NCBI RefSeq assembly: GCF_003611695.1
Contig: NZ_RAWE01000049.1
Coordinates: forward strand, 1-54,019
Origin: Corallococcus carmarthensis
GTDB taxonomy: Bacteria > Myxococcota > Myxococcia > Myxococcales > Myxococcaceae
DNA length: 54,019 bases
Direction: 5' to 3'
Below, one piece after another: positions 26,966 to 35,337 of this stretch (the first letter of the stretch is position 1; each line of letters begins with the position of its first letter). The notes beneath the pieces were generated by a model. The model had not been told where the DNA came from. It saw only the letters and a list, made by a program, of their open reading frames with translations, and did not search any database. The position numbers and the translations under genes are program-made.

Positions 26966-28939
26966 TCAGGCGTGAACGGCGGGCGGGCCTGAACGGGGCA
27001 GCCGCACCCGGAAGGTGGCGCCCTGGCCCGGGATGCTCGTCACCGCCACCTCGCCGCCGTGCGCCTCCACGATGCGGTGCAGGCGGTACAGCCCCAGCCC
27101 CAGCCCGCCGTAGTTGCGCGTGGGCACGGCGCGCTCGAAGCGGCGGAAGAGGCCGTCCACCCGGTCCGGCGAGATGCCGATGCCGTGGTCGCGCACCACC
27201 AGCGAGGCCGTGTCCGCGTCCGCCTGGACCTCCAGCTCCACCGGCTTGCCCGGGCCGAACTTCACCGCGTTCACCAAGAGGTGCGTCACCACCTGCCCCA
27301 GCCGGAGCGCGTCCCAGTGGCCCACCGCGGACGCGACGTCGCGCACCACCAGCAGGCACCCGGCGCGCGACGCCATCTCCTCCGAGCGCACCACCACGTC
27401 CCGCACCACCTGCCCCAGGTCCACGTCCTCCAGGTTCAGCCGGGGCGCGTGGCCCTGCATCTGCGACACGTCCAGCAGCCCCTCCACCAGGTCCGCCAGC
27501 CGCTGCACCTGCCGGTCCGCCGCCACCAGCGCGCGCTCCAACCGCTCCGGCGCCACCGGATGCTCGTGCTTGAGCGCCGCCGCCGTGCCCTGCACGCGCA
27601 GCCGCAGCGCGGCCAGGGGCGTGCGCAGCTCGTGCGCGGCCACCGCCAGGAACTCGTCCCGCACGCGCACCGCCTCGCGCGCCTCGCGGTACAGCCGCAG
27701 CTGCTCCGTCACGTCGCCAATGATGCCCGCCATGCGCACGGGCCGGCCCTGCACGTCGCGGAGGGCCCGGCCCCGGCTCACGCACGAGCGGTAGCCCCCG
27801 GACTCGTGCTTCAGCCGGAAGGACACGTCATAGGGCGTGCCCTGCTCCAGGTGCCGCGCCAGCGCGGACGCGACCTCGTCCCGGTCCTCCGGGTGCACCC
27901 GCGCGAGGAACGCCTCGGAGGTGCCCGGGAAGGCCTCCGGCTTCATCCCCAGCATCTCCAACAGGCGCGGGCTCCAGTACATGCGCTGGTCGCGCACGTC
28001 CCAGTCCCACACGCCGTCGTAGGAGCCGGACACCACCAGCCGGTAGCGCTCCTCGCTCTCGCGCGCGGTGCGCTCGGCCTGCTCCAAGAGCCCCACGCGC
28101 CGCTCCAGCTGCCGCACCATCGCGAACAGGTGCGCTTCGGTGGACAGCTCGCCGGGCAGGGGCGCGGGCATCGGCCCCTCCGCGCGCGCTTCCCGCAGCA
28201 GCGTCCCCACCAGCTCGTCGTCGCCCTGCGCGCGCCGCACGAAGCCGTTGGCCCCCACGTTGGAGGCCATGCGCAGGTCCAGCTCGTCCGGCGCGGTGGC
28301 GTGCGTGAGGATGACCGGCACGCGCGCGAGCTTCGGATCCTGGCGCAGGGCCAGGCACAGCCGGAAGCCGTCCAGGCGGGGCATCAGCACGTCCGCCACC
28401 ACGATGTCCGGCGGCCGCCGCCGCGCCAGCTCCAGCGCGGACATGCCGTCCTCCGCCTCCATGATGTCGAAATGGAAGGGCGCCAGCGCCAGCCGCAGCA
28501 GCTTGCGGTAGACGGGGTCGTCCTCCGCCACCAGCACGCGCAGCAGGACCCGGTCGTCGTCCGCCTCCCGCGCCTCGGGCGGCAGGGCCTGCCGCGCCGC
28601 CTCCACCCGGGCCCCCAGCGACAGGCCCGGCGCGAAGAAGCCCGTCACCGGCGCGCCCAGCCGCCGCAGGGCCTGCTGCTCGGCCGTGGGCGCCTCCACC
28701 CACAGGGCCGCGCCCGCCGCCGCCAGCGCCTCCCGCAGCGCGTCCAGGGACCCCGCCGCCGAGGCCAGGAGCCCCGCCGCCGCCAGCACCAGGTGCACCG
28801 GCGGGGACTCGCGCAGGGCGCGCACCAGCGGCTCCACCCCCGCCGCCAGCAACACCCGCCACCCCTGGCCCTGGAAGGCGAGGGACAGGAGCTCCCGGTG
28901 CGGGCCCGGGGCTTCGACGAGCAGCAGGGTGGGCTTCAT
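26966..28939 (-). CDS. Tandem receiver-PAS histidine kinase
   Basis: A 657-residue hybrid kinase. Residues 1-120 look like a receiver fold that has lost the phospho-acceptor (LVLAAAGLL where LVLxDxxMP is expected). A second receiver at about 135-255 has the acidic pair in VLVAEDD and the Asp in VVADVLMPRLDG, but the conserved Lys is Arg (FVRRAQ). A PAS_3 domain (YDGVWDWDV, RVHPEDRDEV) follows, then HisKA with H436 in AHELRTPLAA and HATPase. Unlike the other kinases here its G1 box keeps Asp (VRDHGIGIS). It starts at MKPTLLLVE; the upstream open frame has no domain. It is probably cytoplasmic, and may be co-transcribed with the lone receiver downstream. Confidence 0.9.
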   Translation of the reverse strand: MKPTLLLVEAPGPHRELLSLAFQGQGWRVLLAAGVEPLVRALRESPPVHLVLAAAGLLASAAGSLDALREALAAAGAALWVEAPTAEQQALRRLGAPVTGFFAPGLSLGARVEAARQALPPEAREADDDRVLLRVLVAEDDPVYRKLLRLALAPFHFDIMEAEDGMSALELARRRPPDIVVADVLMPRLDGFRLCLALRQDPKLARVPVILTHATAPDELDLRMASNVGANGFVRRAQGDDELVGTLLREARAEGPMPAPLPGELSTEAHLFAMVRQLERRVGLLEQAERTARESEERYRLVVSGSYDGVWDWDVRDQRMYWSPRLLEMLGMKPEAFPGTSEAFLARVHPEDRDEVASALARHLEQGTPYDVSFRLKHESGGYRSCVSRGRALRDVQGRPVRMAGIIGDVTEQLRLYREAREAVRVRDEFLAVAAHELRTPLAALRLRVQGTAAALKHEHPVAPERLERALVAADRQVQRLADLVEGLLDVSQMQGHAPRLNLEDVDLGQVVRDVVVRSEEMASRAGCLLVVRDVASAVGHWDALRLGQVVTHLLVNAVKFGPGKPVELEVQADADTASLVVRDHGIGISPDRVDGLFRRFERAVPTRNYGGLGLGLYRLHRIVEAHGGEVAVTSIPGQGATFRVRLPRSGPPAVHA

Positions 28940-29133
28940 CAAGGGGGGCGGATGCGGAGGAAGCGGGCGCGGGCAACGGGTCGTTCTGGAAGGTGGGACC
29001 CCAACGGCCCGCCACCAGGGTGTGGAAAGGGCGCAGTCTCGTGACGGGGGCCCCTGAGTCAAGGCAACCGTGCGGAAGTGTTGGAAGTTGGAAGGCCACG
29101 GGCCATGCGGACCAGCGGCTGGCTTGCCGCGTC

Positions 29134-29159
29134 ACAGGTACAACCGGGCTACAGGTACA
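29134..29159. promoter_or_regulatory. Direct repeat upstream of the Fur-family gene
   Basis: Two exact copies of ACAGGTACA (29134-29142 and 29151-29159) spaced 17 bases start to start, 57 bases before the Fur-family ATG. The spacing is near one and a half helical turns, so it could be an operator. It is not a classical Fur box. Confidence 0.35.
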
Positions 29160-29215
29160 CTTCGCTTGCACTGGCGTGGGGGACGTGCGCGGGCGGGTGT
29201 GTTATTCGACCGCGC

Positions 29216-29668
29216 ATGGGTGCCAAGAAAGTCACGGCGCAGGAGAAGCTGACCGGGTTCCAGGACCGGATTCGCGCCGCGGGGCTGCGCAGCACCGCCC
29301 CCCGCGTGGCCGTGCTGCGCAAGCTGGAGACCGCCACCGCGCCCATGAGCCACGCGGACCTGGTGGAGGAGCTGGGCGGCGAGGGCTACGACCGCGTCAC
29401 CATCTACCGCAACCTCACCGACCTCACCGAAGCGGGCCTCGTCGTGCGCGCCGACCTGGGTGACCACGTCTGGCGCTTCGAGCTCAAGCGCGCCGGCGCC
29501 ACCGAGCACGCCAACAACCACCCCCACTTCACCTGCACCGACTGCGGCACCGTGGCCTGCCTCCCCGAGGAGTCCGTGCGCCTCACCACCGCCCGGGGCG
29601 TCCCCCGCGCCGTGTCGCAGCGCGCCGTGGAAGTGCAGCTGCGCGGGCTCTGCGACCGCTGCGAGTAG
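29216..29668 (+). CDS. Fur-family metalloregulator
   Basis: A 150-residue repressor of the Fur/PerR/Zur family. The N-terminal winged helix includes GLRSTAPRVAVL and the recognition region GYDRVTIYRNLTDL. The C-terminal dimerisation domain carries the structural zinc ligands as CTDC and CDRC, and the His-rich stretch NNHPHFTC. Which metal or signal it senses cannot be read off; the HPHF...CTDC arrangement is shared by several branches. I chose the ATG at 29216; the open frame upstream does not match the family. A 9-bp direct repeat lies upstream and may be its own operator. No metal transporter gene is adjacent. Confidence 0.9.
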   Translation: MGAKKVTAQEKLTGFQDRIRAAGLRSTAPRVAVLRKLETATAPMSHADLVEELGGEGYDRVTIYRNLTDLTEAGLVVRADLGDHVWRFELKRAGATEHANNHPHFTCTDCGTVACLPEESVRLTTARGVPRAVSQRAVEVQLRGLCDRCE

Positions 29669-29738
29669 CCCCCGCCCGTCGTCGTCCAACCTGATGGGGA
29701 GCCAGCCAGGGGGGCGCCCGCCCCATATGTGCTCACTG

Positions 29739-29754
29739 GTAGGCATGCGCCTAC
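29739..29754. promoter_or_regulatory. Short palindrome upstream of a receiver gene
   Basis: GTAGGC and GCCTAC around a 4-base centre, in the 201-base gap between the Fur-family gene and the receiver gene at 29870. It is the most symmetric feature in the gap and might be an operator. Confidence 0.2.
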
Positions 29755-29869
29755 ATTGGAGCTTCCGCTCTCCTGCCTCCGGGTACAGATTCGTTCTGGC
29801 GAAGGCGGGGACCCGCCGTCCCGGCTCGGGGGACGGCGCGGGCGCTCCAAGGCTCGCAGGGGGATTGGG

Positions 29870-30247
29870 ATGGAAGCCCATCACACGTTGCTGGTCGTCG
29901 ACGACGACATGGATATCCGGGATGCGCTCCAGGACGCGCTGGAGTTGGAAGGCTACGCCGTGCAGCTGGCGGCGGACGGCCTGGAGGCCCTGGAGCGTCT
30001 GCGCTCGTCGGAGCCCCGGCCCCAGCTCATCCTCCTGGACCTGATGATGCCGCGCATGGACGGCGTCGCGTTCCGCGAGGCGCTGCGGCACGAGCGCGCG
30101 TGCTCGGACATCCCGGTGGTGGTGGCCAGCGCGGACCTGGACGTGCGCGACACGGTGGATGGCATGGGCGTGGCGGGCTACCTGCGCAAGCCGCTGGATT
30201 TGTCCGCGTTGCTCAGCACCGTGAAGCAGCTGTGCCTGCCGGTGTGA
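29870..30247 (+). CDS. Single-domain response regulator
   Basis: A 125-residue lone receiver: acidic pair D11/D12, phospho-acceptor D57 in LLDLMMPRMDG, S88 in the Thr/Ser position and K107 in LRKPLD. It is complete and similar to the receivers at 13050 and 13438. The ATG at 29870 follows a G-rich AGGGGGATTGGG leader. There is no kinase next to it on the same strand, so the partner is probably one of the nearby unpaired kinases. Confidence 0.9.
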   Translation: MEAHHTLLVVDDDMDIRDALQDALELEGYAVQLAADGLEALERLRSSEPRPQLILLDLMMPRMDGVAFREALRHERACSDIPVVVASADLDVRDTVDGMGVAGYLRKPLDLSALLSTVKQLCLPV

Positions 30248-30379
30248 ACGCCTGCCTGCCCCACCTGCGGCGGGGCGGCATGGAGTCCCTGGACACGAAG
30301 GGCCGGTTGGCGGCGGAACACGGCCGCCCCACCCTTGTGAGCAGACACGAAACCCATCCAACGAAAGGGAGCGGGACCA

Positions 30380-30871
30380 ATGAAGAAGCTCATCGTCGCG
30401 GCAGTGATGTGCCTGGGAACGGCTGCCTTCGCGCAGGACACCACCGGAACGCCGCAGCATCCGGCGCCGAGCGCGCCCAGCAACCGTCAGATGAACGGCC
30501 CTTCCACGGGCGTGGAGGCCCAGCAGGTGGGCCCCGCCATCGGTGACACCGCCAAGAAGTTGGTGGGCGCGGACAAGGCCGCCCAGGAACAAGCGGACGC
30601 CGTGAACAAGACGGGCATGTGGAAGGAGAAGGACGCCTTCAGCCTGACCGGCACCGTGAAGGCCAAGGACGACGACGACATCACCCTGGCGCGCACCGGC
30701 ACGCTGCCGGAGGTGAAGCTGGACGTGCGCGACCAGACGAAGGTGACCCTGGACGGCAAGGCCGTGAAGGCGAGCGAGCTGCCCGAGGGCGCCAGCGTGC
30801 GCGCGAAGTTCCAGCTGAACGGGGATGACTCCGTCGCGCTGGAGCTGAAGGCCACCTCGCCCAAGAAGTAG
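30380..30871 (+). CDS. Secreted protein of unknown function, OB-like C-terminal domain
   Basis: A 163-residue protein with a clear signal peptide (KKLIVAAVMCLGTAAFAQ, cleavage after AFA). A Pro/Ser/Thr-rich linker follows, then a C-terminal domain of about 70 residues with the pattern TGTVKAKDDDDITLAR ... LDVRDQTKVTLDG ... LPEGASVRAKFQL. This is the look of the small beta-barrel domains annotated as DUF5666-like. It is probably periplasmic. A GGGAG ribosome site precedes the ATG. A strong intrinsic terminator follows the stop, so it is likely a single-gene transcript. Function unknown. Confidence 0.75.
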   Translation: MKKLIVAAVMCLGTAAFAQDTTGTPQHPAPSAPSNRQMNGPSTGVEAQQVGPAIGDTAKKLVGADKAAQEQADAVNKTGMWKEKDAFSLTGTVKAKDDDDITLARTGTLPEVKLDVRDQTKVTLDGKAVKASELPEGASVRAKFQLNGDDSVALELKATSPKK

Positions 30872-30906
30872 TCCGGCGGTCGGACCGGTTCATCGCGAAG
30901 CCCTTC

Positions 30907-30948
30907 GCCGGGCCCGCCTCCCCCAGGGGAAGCGGGCCCGGCTTTTTT
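30907..30948 (+). terminator. Rho-independent terminator
   Basis: Perfect 11-bp GC stem (GCCGGGCCCGC / GCGGGCCCGGC) with a 14-base loop followed directly by six T residues, 35 bases after the secreted-protein stop. It is the clearest intrinsic terminator in the window. Confidence 0.9.
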
Positions 30949-31083
30949 ACTGCTCCTTCAGGGTCGGCCGGTTGCCTTGGCTGGGAAGGAAATTGCCCTC
31001 TCCCCAGGGAATGCCGCACGAACAGCCTGCGCTCCAGGGTGGGTACGCCGCTTGCTTAGGTGGCGCGTACGCGTAGGGAGATC

Positions 31084-32631
31084 ATGGTGAATCGACGACT
31101 GCTGGGCGTGTGTGTGGGGGCGATGGTGCTGTCGGCGTGGGGTTGCGGTGGGACGGATTCGCCCACGAACCCCGTGGATGACCCAAACAACATCGACCCC
31201 AGACCGGGGATTGATGCAGGCACGGATGCGGGGACGGACGCAGGCACGGATGCCGGGACGGACGCGGGGACCGACGCTGGAACGGATGCGGGCACGGATG
31301 CCGGCACCGACGCGGGAACGGATGCGGGGACCGACGCGGGCACGGATGCCGGGACGGACGCGGGCACGGTGGATCCGTGGCCGGCGGATCCGGTGACGAA
31401 CTACTCGGACCGCTATGGCATTGGCCGGGTGCAGTCGGTGGGCGTGGACCTGGGAAAGAACATCTGGGTGCTGGATGGCGACCGCATCGGCGTGGTGAGC
31501 GCGGGCACGCAGAAGCTGGTCTGGATGCCGGCCCCGGCGGGTCAGGCGGCCGGGGGCCAGTCCTCCACCGTCATCTGCGGCGGCGCGGCGGGCCGGGCCT
31601 ACGTGGGCTACAACGCGCCGGACCTCCAGCAGGACCCGGAGTACCCGGGCATCCACACCAACTTCATCGTCACCGCGAAGCCGTGCGAAGTCCCGGTGAA
31701 CGAGCAGACCTGCTTCCCCTTCAGCGCGCGCCGGCTCCAGTACTACACGCAGGGTGACGTGGACGCGGTGAAGCTGGACGCCAACGGCCAGGTCGTCTTC
31801 GAGGACCACATCAACCAGTCGGTGCGAGCCAACACCGACGGGAACGGCAACCCCATCATCCAGACGGGACCGCGCGTGGTGGACGGCGTCAGCCTGGGCA
31901 TCCGCAACAGCAACGACCACCACTTCGACGAAGACCGCGCCATGCTGACGTGCGCGTCGGTGCTGCGCGGCGCGAACAAGGGCGACGTCTTCTTCGGCAC
32001 CAACCACGGCGTCGTGCGCATCCGCGGCCTGACGTACAACGCCCACCGGCACCCGGTGTGGTTCGACGCCAATGGTTCGCAATACGCGGGCTACACCTAC
32101 GGCCTGGGCATCTCGCCGGACGGCGACGTGCTCATGGCGAACGACTGGAACTTCGGCACCGTCACGCCCTCCACCAAGGTGGAGAACTGGGATGACACCA
32201 CCACGCCGGGCATCAACCAGCAGAAGGTGAAGTCCTCCTACCTGCAGGGCCTCAACTCGCAGTCGGAGTTCGACTACTGGCGCGGCTTCCAGCAGACCAC
32301 CGACGGGACCTACTACCTGGGCAGCAAGTCCCTGGGCCTGTGGCGGATGACCATCCTGTCCGCCACCAACCCGTATCAGAACGGCACCCGCATCGGCGCG
32401 GACGTGGGGGCGCTCGACGCCATCAACGCGCTGGCCTCCACCAACGACGGCTCGCTCTTCGTCGGCACCAACGCGGGCGGCCTCTACCGGCTGACGCCCT
32501 CCAAGACGCTGGAGAAGGTGGCGAACGTGCGCGGCAGCAAGGTGCTCCAGCTGGTGTACGACGGCTCCGGCACCTCGCCCATGCTGCTGGTGCTGACCTC
32601 CGAAGGGCTGACGGTCCTGCGCGGCCACTAG
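31084..32631 (+). CDS. Lipoprotein with TDAG repeat linker
   Basis: A 515-residue surface or periplasmic lipoprotein. The leader ends in a somewhat unusual lipobox (SAWGC), and the mature part begins GGTDSP. A linker of 13 Asp-Ala-Gly-Thr repeats separates the anchor from a folded domain of about 400 residues that looks like a beta-propeller: recurring strands such as GVDLGKNIWVLDGD, GLGISPDGDVLMAND and ALASTNDGSLFVGTN. Such propellers bind ligands or partners; no catalytic motif was seen. I chose the ATG at 31084, which has GGGAG upstream, over one eight codons earlier. A strong stem-loop follows the stop. Confidence 0.8.
   Translation: MVNRRLLGVCVGAMVLSAWGCGGTDSPTNPVDDPNNIDPRPGIDAGTDAGTDAGTDAGTDAGTDAGTDAGTDAGTDAGTDAGTDAGTDAGTDAGTVDPWPADPVTNYSDRYGIGRVQSVGVDLGKNIWVLDGDRIGVVSAGTQKLVWMPAPAGQAAGGQSSTVICGGAAGRAYVGYNAPDLQQDPEYPGIHTNFIVTAKPCEVPVNEQTCFPFSARRLQYYTQGDVDAVKLDANGQVVFEDHINQSVRANTDGNGNPIIQTGPRVVDGVSLGIRNSNDHHFDEDRAMLTCASVLRGANKGDVFFGTNHGVVRIRGLTYNAHRHPVWFDANGSQYAGYTYGLGISPDGDVLMANDWNFGTVTPSTKVENWDDTTTPGINQQKVKSSYLQGLNSQSEFDYWRGFQQTTDGTYYLGSKSLGLWRMTILSATNPYQNGTRIGADVGALDAINALASTNDGSLFVGTNAGGLYRLTPSKTLEKVANVRGSKVLQLVYDGSGTSPMLLVLTSEGLTVLRGH
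31213..31368 (+). repeat. 13 x 12-bp minisatellite
   Basis: Thirteen tandem 12-base units of the form GAY-GCN-GGN-ACN, coding for Asp-Ala-Gly-Thr. The third positions vary between units, so the array is not freshly expanded, but it could still vary in length between strains and so change the length of the linker. Confidence 0.95.
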
Positions 32632-32642
32632 GAATCCCACCC

Positions 32643-32679
32643 TGACGCCGGGGCGGTGCGCATGTCGCACCCGGCGTCA
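32643..32679. terminator. Stem-loop after the TDAG lipoprotein gene
   Basis: 10-bp inverted repeat TGACGCCGGG / CCCGGCGTCA with a second inner 5-bp stem (GTGCG / CGCAC), 11 bases after the stop codon. There is no T-run. Confidence 0.55.
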
Positions 32680-32850
32680 CCGGGGGCTTGGGTCGCCTGG
32701 AAGGGCGCGGAAATGTTCTGGAAAGAGGCCCGGTTCTGCTTCCGCCCTCTTGCCTTCGTGCAAGGGGGCAGGCGGGCCGGGCCCCCGGGCTTCACGGCCC
32801 TCCGGACCGCTCTACAATCGCCCCTCGCCTCGCTGGAGGAATCCGAACGC

Positions 32851-33759
32851 ATGCGCCTGAGACTCGCCCGCCGCCGTCACGCCGCTGGTGCCGCCTCCTC
32901 CCTCGCCGAAGCCGAGGCGGTGGAGCCCCACGGCCGCAACGAGCTCCAGGCGCGAGGCCCCGACCCCTTCCGGCCGGACCGGCGCCTGCGCTGGCGGGAC
33001 CACTTCGTCCTCACCGAGCACCTGCTCCAGCTGGACAGCATCCACCCGGAGCATGACGGCCTGAGAATCGCGCAGCTGTCGGACGTGCACGTGGGCCAGG
33101 CGACCTCCGACGTGCGCATCCGCCGCGCGGTGGCCGCGGTGAACGAAGCGCAGCCGGACCTGGTGTTCCTCACCGGCGACTACGTCACGCACAGCCCCAA
33201 GCCGCTGCCGCGCGTGCGCCAGCTGCTCAAGGGGCTCAACGGCCCCGTCTTCGTGGTGATGGGCAACCACGACCACTGGGTGGACGCGCCCTACCTGCGC
33301 ACCTCCTTCGAGGCGCTGGGCTACACGGTGCTCCAGAACGAGCACCGCGTGGTGCACGTGAAGGGCGCGCCGGTGACGGTGCTGGGCATCGACGACGGGC
33401 TCACCGGCATGGAGGACGTGGAGGCCACCTTCCGGGGCGCGCCCACGACCGGCACGCGGCTGGTGCTGGCCCACACGCCGCCCACCGCGGACAAGCTGCC
33501 CGCGCACGCGGGGCTGGTGCAGTTCTCCGGTCACACCCACGGCGGGCAGTTCATCGTGCGGGGCCTCACGGAGGCCCTCTTCCGCCGCGCGGGCCAGCCG
33601 TACATCCGCGGCCACTACCGCGTGAATGGCAACCACCTGTACGTGAACCAGGGGCTGGGCTTCGGGTTCGGCGGGCCGTACCTGCGCCGGGGCAGCACGC
33701 CGGAGGTCGCCTTCTTCACCCTGCGCAACGCCCAGGCCGCCCACGTCGGGGCGACCTGA
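32851..33759 (+). CDS. Calcineurin-like metallophosphoesterase
   Basis: A 302-residue enzyme of the YaeI/YkuE-like branch. The dinuclear metal ligands are visible in order: SDVH (D78, H80), TGD (D110), GNHD (138-141), AHTPP and GHTHGGQ. Substrates of this branch are poorly defined; one characterised member cleaves UDP-diacylglucosamine in lipid A synthesis, others act on different phosphoesters. The N-terminus is basic with no signal peptide or membrane span. The ATG has GGAGG 12 bases upstream. It is convergent with the DoxX gene, with a hairpin between them. A second, membrane-bound relative lies at 50411-51649. Confidence 0.9.
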   Translation: MRLRLARRRHAAGAASSLAEAEAVEPHGRNELQARGPDPFRPDRRLRWRDHFVLTEHLLQLDSIHPEHDGLRIAQLSDVHVGQATSDVRIRRAVAAVNEAQPDLVFLTGDYVTHSPKPLPRVRQLLKGLNGPVFVVMGNHDHWVDAPYLRTSFEALGYTVLQNEHRVVHVKGAPVTVLGIDDGLTGMEDVEATFRGAPTTGTRLVLAHTPPTADKLPAHAGLVQFSGHTHGGQFIVRGLTEALFRRAGQPYIRGHYRVNGNHLYVNQGLGFGFGGPYLRRGSTPEVAFFTLRNAQAAHVGAT

Positions 33760-33760
33760 T

Positions 33761-33779
33761 CCGGGAAGCACCTTCCGGG
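33761..33779. terminator. Bidirectional hairpin between convergent genes
   Basis: 8-bp stem CCGGGAAG / CTTCCGGG with a 3-base loop, directly after the phosphoesterase stop and before the end of the DoxX gene on the other strand. Confidence 0.5.
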
Positions 33780-33790
33780 CGCGCCCGCCT

Positions 33791-34228
33791 TCAGCGCAGG
33801 GGCGCGCCCAGCTTCATGCCGCCCAGGGACGCCTCGCGCTTCTTGCGCGACAGGCTGAAGGGGCCGGGCCCGAAGTAGACGATGAGCAGGGCGCCTCCCG
33901 CCATGGAGAGGTTCTTCATGAAGTGGATGAGGTTGTTCTGGGCCTGGATGGGGTCATCCATCTTCCAGAAGTGATGGACCATGAAGGCGGACGCCAGCAG
34001 GAACACCGCGAGCATGGCCGCGCCCAGGCGGGCGAACATGCCCAGCAGGACGCACAGGCCGCCCACCACCAGCACGCCGCCGGACACCAGCACCGCCATC
34101 CGGGGGTCGGGCACACCCGACGCCTGGGCGTAGGCCGTGAGGGCCTGAAGCTGGATGAAGTGATTGAGCCCGCTGGTGATGAAGATGACCGAGAACAACA
34201 GCCGTCCCAGCGGTGCGAGCAGCCCCAT
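33791..34228 (-). CDS. DoxX family membrane protein
   Basis: A 145-residue integral membrane protein with about four hydrophobic helices. The family signature is present: RLLFSVIFITSGLNHF at the start and a later helix VLVVGGLCVLLGMFARLGA. DoxX-like proteins are small inner-membrane proteins, some linked to quinone or thiosulfate redox and to oxidative stress; the role here is unknown. The ATG at 34228 has GGAGG eight bases upstream; the open frame further upstream is not hydrophobic and was left out. It is divergent from the outer-membrane protein gene at 34447. Confidence 0.9.
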   Translation of the reverse strand: MGLLAPLGRLLFSVIFITSGLNHFIQLQALTAYAQASGVPDPRMAVLVSGGVLVVGGLCVLLGMFARLGAAMLAVFLLASAFMVHHFWKMDDPIQAQNNLIHFMKNLSMAGGALLIVYFGPGPFSLSRKKREASLGGMKLGAPLR

Positions 34229-34446
34229 GAATGACCTCCATGCCTCCGGCGTGTCCCCCCTCAACGCGGACGGGTCGGTGTCATTCTCCAGATAGGCACG
34301 GAAGGGCGGGCGGACAGCCATCCCCCGCTCCCCCGCCTGCTGTCCAGGCCGGTGGACAACCGGTCCGTTCCCGGGGTGACGCACCCGCGGGCTGCGACAA
34401 CACGCCGCAGCGCGCCGGGACGGGGGGACGCTAGGGTGCCCACGTC

Positions 34447-35337
34447 TTGAGACCCCCTGCCCTGGCCCTCCTGAGCGCCGCGCTCCTCCTCCTGCCCGCG
34501 TCCACGGCGTGGGCGTGCGCGAGCTGCGCGTGCGGGGACCCCACCCTCACGTCCATGGGCGGCGAGCAGCCCTTCGAAGGGCGCCTGCGGCTGTCCACCA
34601 TGCTGCGCGCGTGGGGGCACACGGAGGGGCTGACGGGCGTGGACGCGCAGCGGCTGCGCGAATTGCGCATGGACGTGGCGGTGGCGTACGCGCCCAGGCC
34701 CTGGCTGGTGCTGGCGGTGAACCTGCCGCTCCAGGCCCGCGAGGTCCAGGACGTGAGCCTGGGGATGGAGCGCGGCTGGGGGCTGGGCGACATCGACGTG
34801 AGCGCGAAGGCGTTCGTGTGGAAGGACAAGGAGTTCTCGCCCGACCAGCTGGTCAGCGTGGTGGGCGGGGTGAAGCTGCCCACCGGCCCCCGGCTGCACG
34901 CGCGGGATGGCACGACGCTGGGCATCGACGCGCAGCCCGGCAGCGGCTCCGTGGACCCCATGGCGGGACTGGCCTGGCAGGGCTTCCGGGGCAAGTGGTC
35001 GTTCCTCGCCAGCGCCCTGGGCTTCCTGCCTTCGCGCGGGCGTGACGACTACCGGCTGGGCGCGTCGGTGCGCACGCAAGTGGCGGCGCAGTACCAGCCG
35101 TCCCCCATGTGGGCGGTGCGCATGGGCGTGGACAGCCGCGCGGAGCGGGCGCCGGACACGAACGGCACGCCGGAGGAGTCCGGCGGAGGCTTCATCGCGT
35201 ACGCGTCGCCGGACGTCCTCTTCAGCCCGGGCATGGACGTGGTGGTGCAGGCCGGGGTGCGCATCCCCTTCGTCAACCAGCTGCGCCGGGTGTCGTCCAC
35301 GCCCATCGCGGTGCTCTCGCTCGCGTACGACCTGTGA
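34447..35337 (+). CDS. Outer-membrane beta-barrel-like protein
   Basis: A 296-residue secreted protein with a TTG start and a signal peptide (LALLSAALLLLPASTAWA). The mature end opens with a cysteine cluster CASCACGDPTLT, then alternating hydrophobic strands typical of a small outer-membrane beta-barrel, for example MDVAVAYAPRPWLVLAVNL and VQAGVRIPFVNQL. I cannot assign a substrate; the C-x2-C-x-C start could bind metal. Its stop overlaps the start of the next lipoprotein by one base (TGATG). With the RegB/RegA-type genes further on it forms a four-gene coupled operon, so it may be the target or the sensory accessory of that redox system. Confidence 0.75.
   Translation: MRPPALALLSAALLLLPASTAWACASCACGDPTLTSMGGEQPFEGRLRLSTMLRAWGHTEGLTGVDAQRLRELRMDVAVAYAPRPWLVLAVNLPLQAREVQDVSLGMERGWGLGDIDVSAKAFVWKDKEFSPDQLVSVVGGVKLPTGPRLHARDGTTLGIDAQPGSGSVDPMAGLAWQGFRGKWSFLASALGFLPSRGRDDYRLGASVRTQVAAQYQPSPMWAVRMGVDSRAERAPDTNGTPEESGGGFIAYASPDVLFSPGMDVVVQAGVRIPFVNQLRRVSSTPIAVLSLAYDL

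Noticed and set aside
31213-31368. CRISPR-like regular array
   Set aside because: The 12-base units are contiguous, have no spacers and code for a peptide repeat in frame. The 15-base array at 41646-41705 was rejected for the same reason.
30958-32670. A 570-codon minus-strand frame with regular Arg-Val/Ile repeats
   Set aside because: The repeats are the complement of the TDAG minisatellite on the plus strand; the rest is antisense to the propeller-like lipoprotein.
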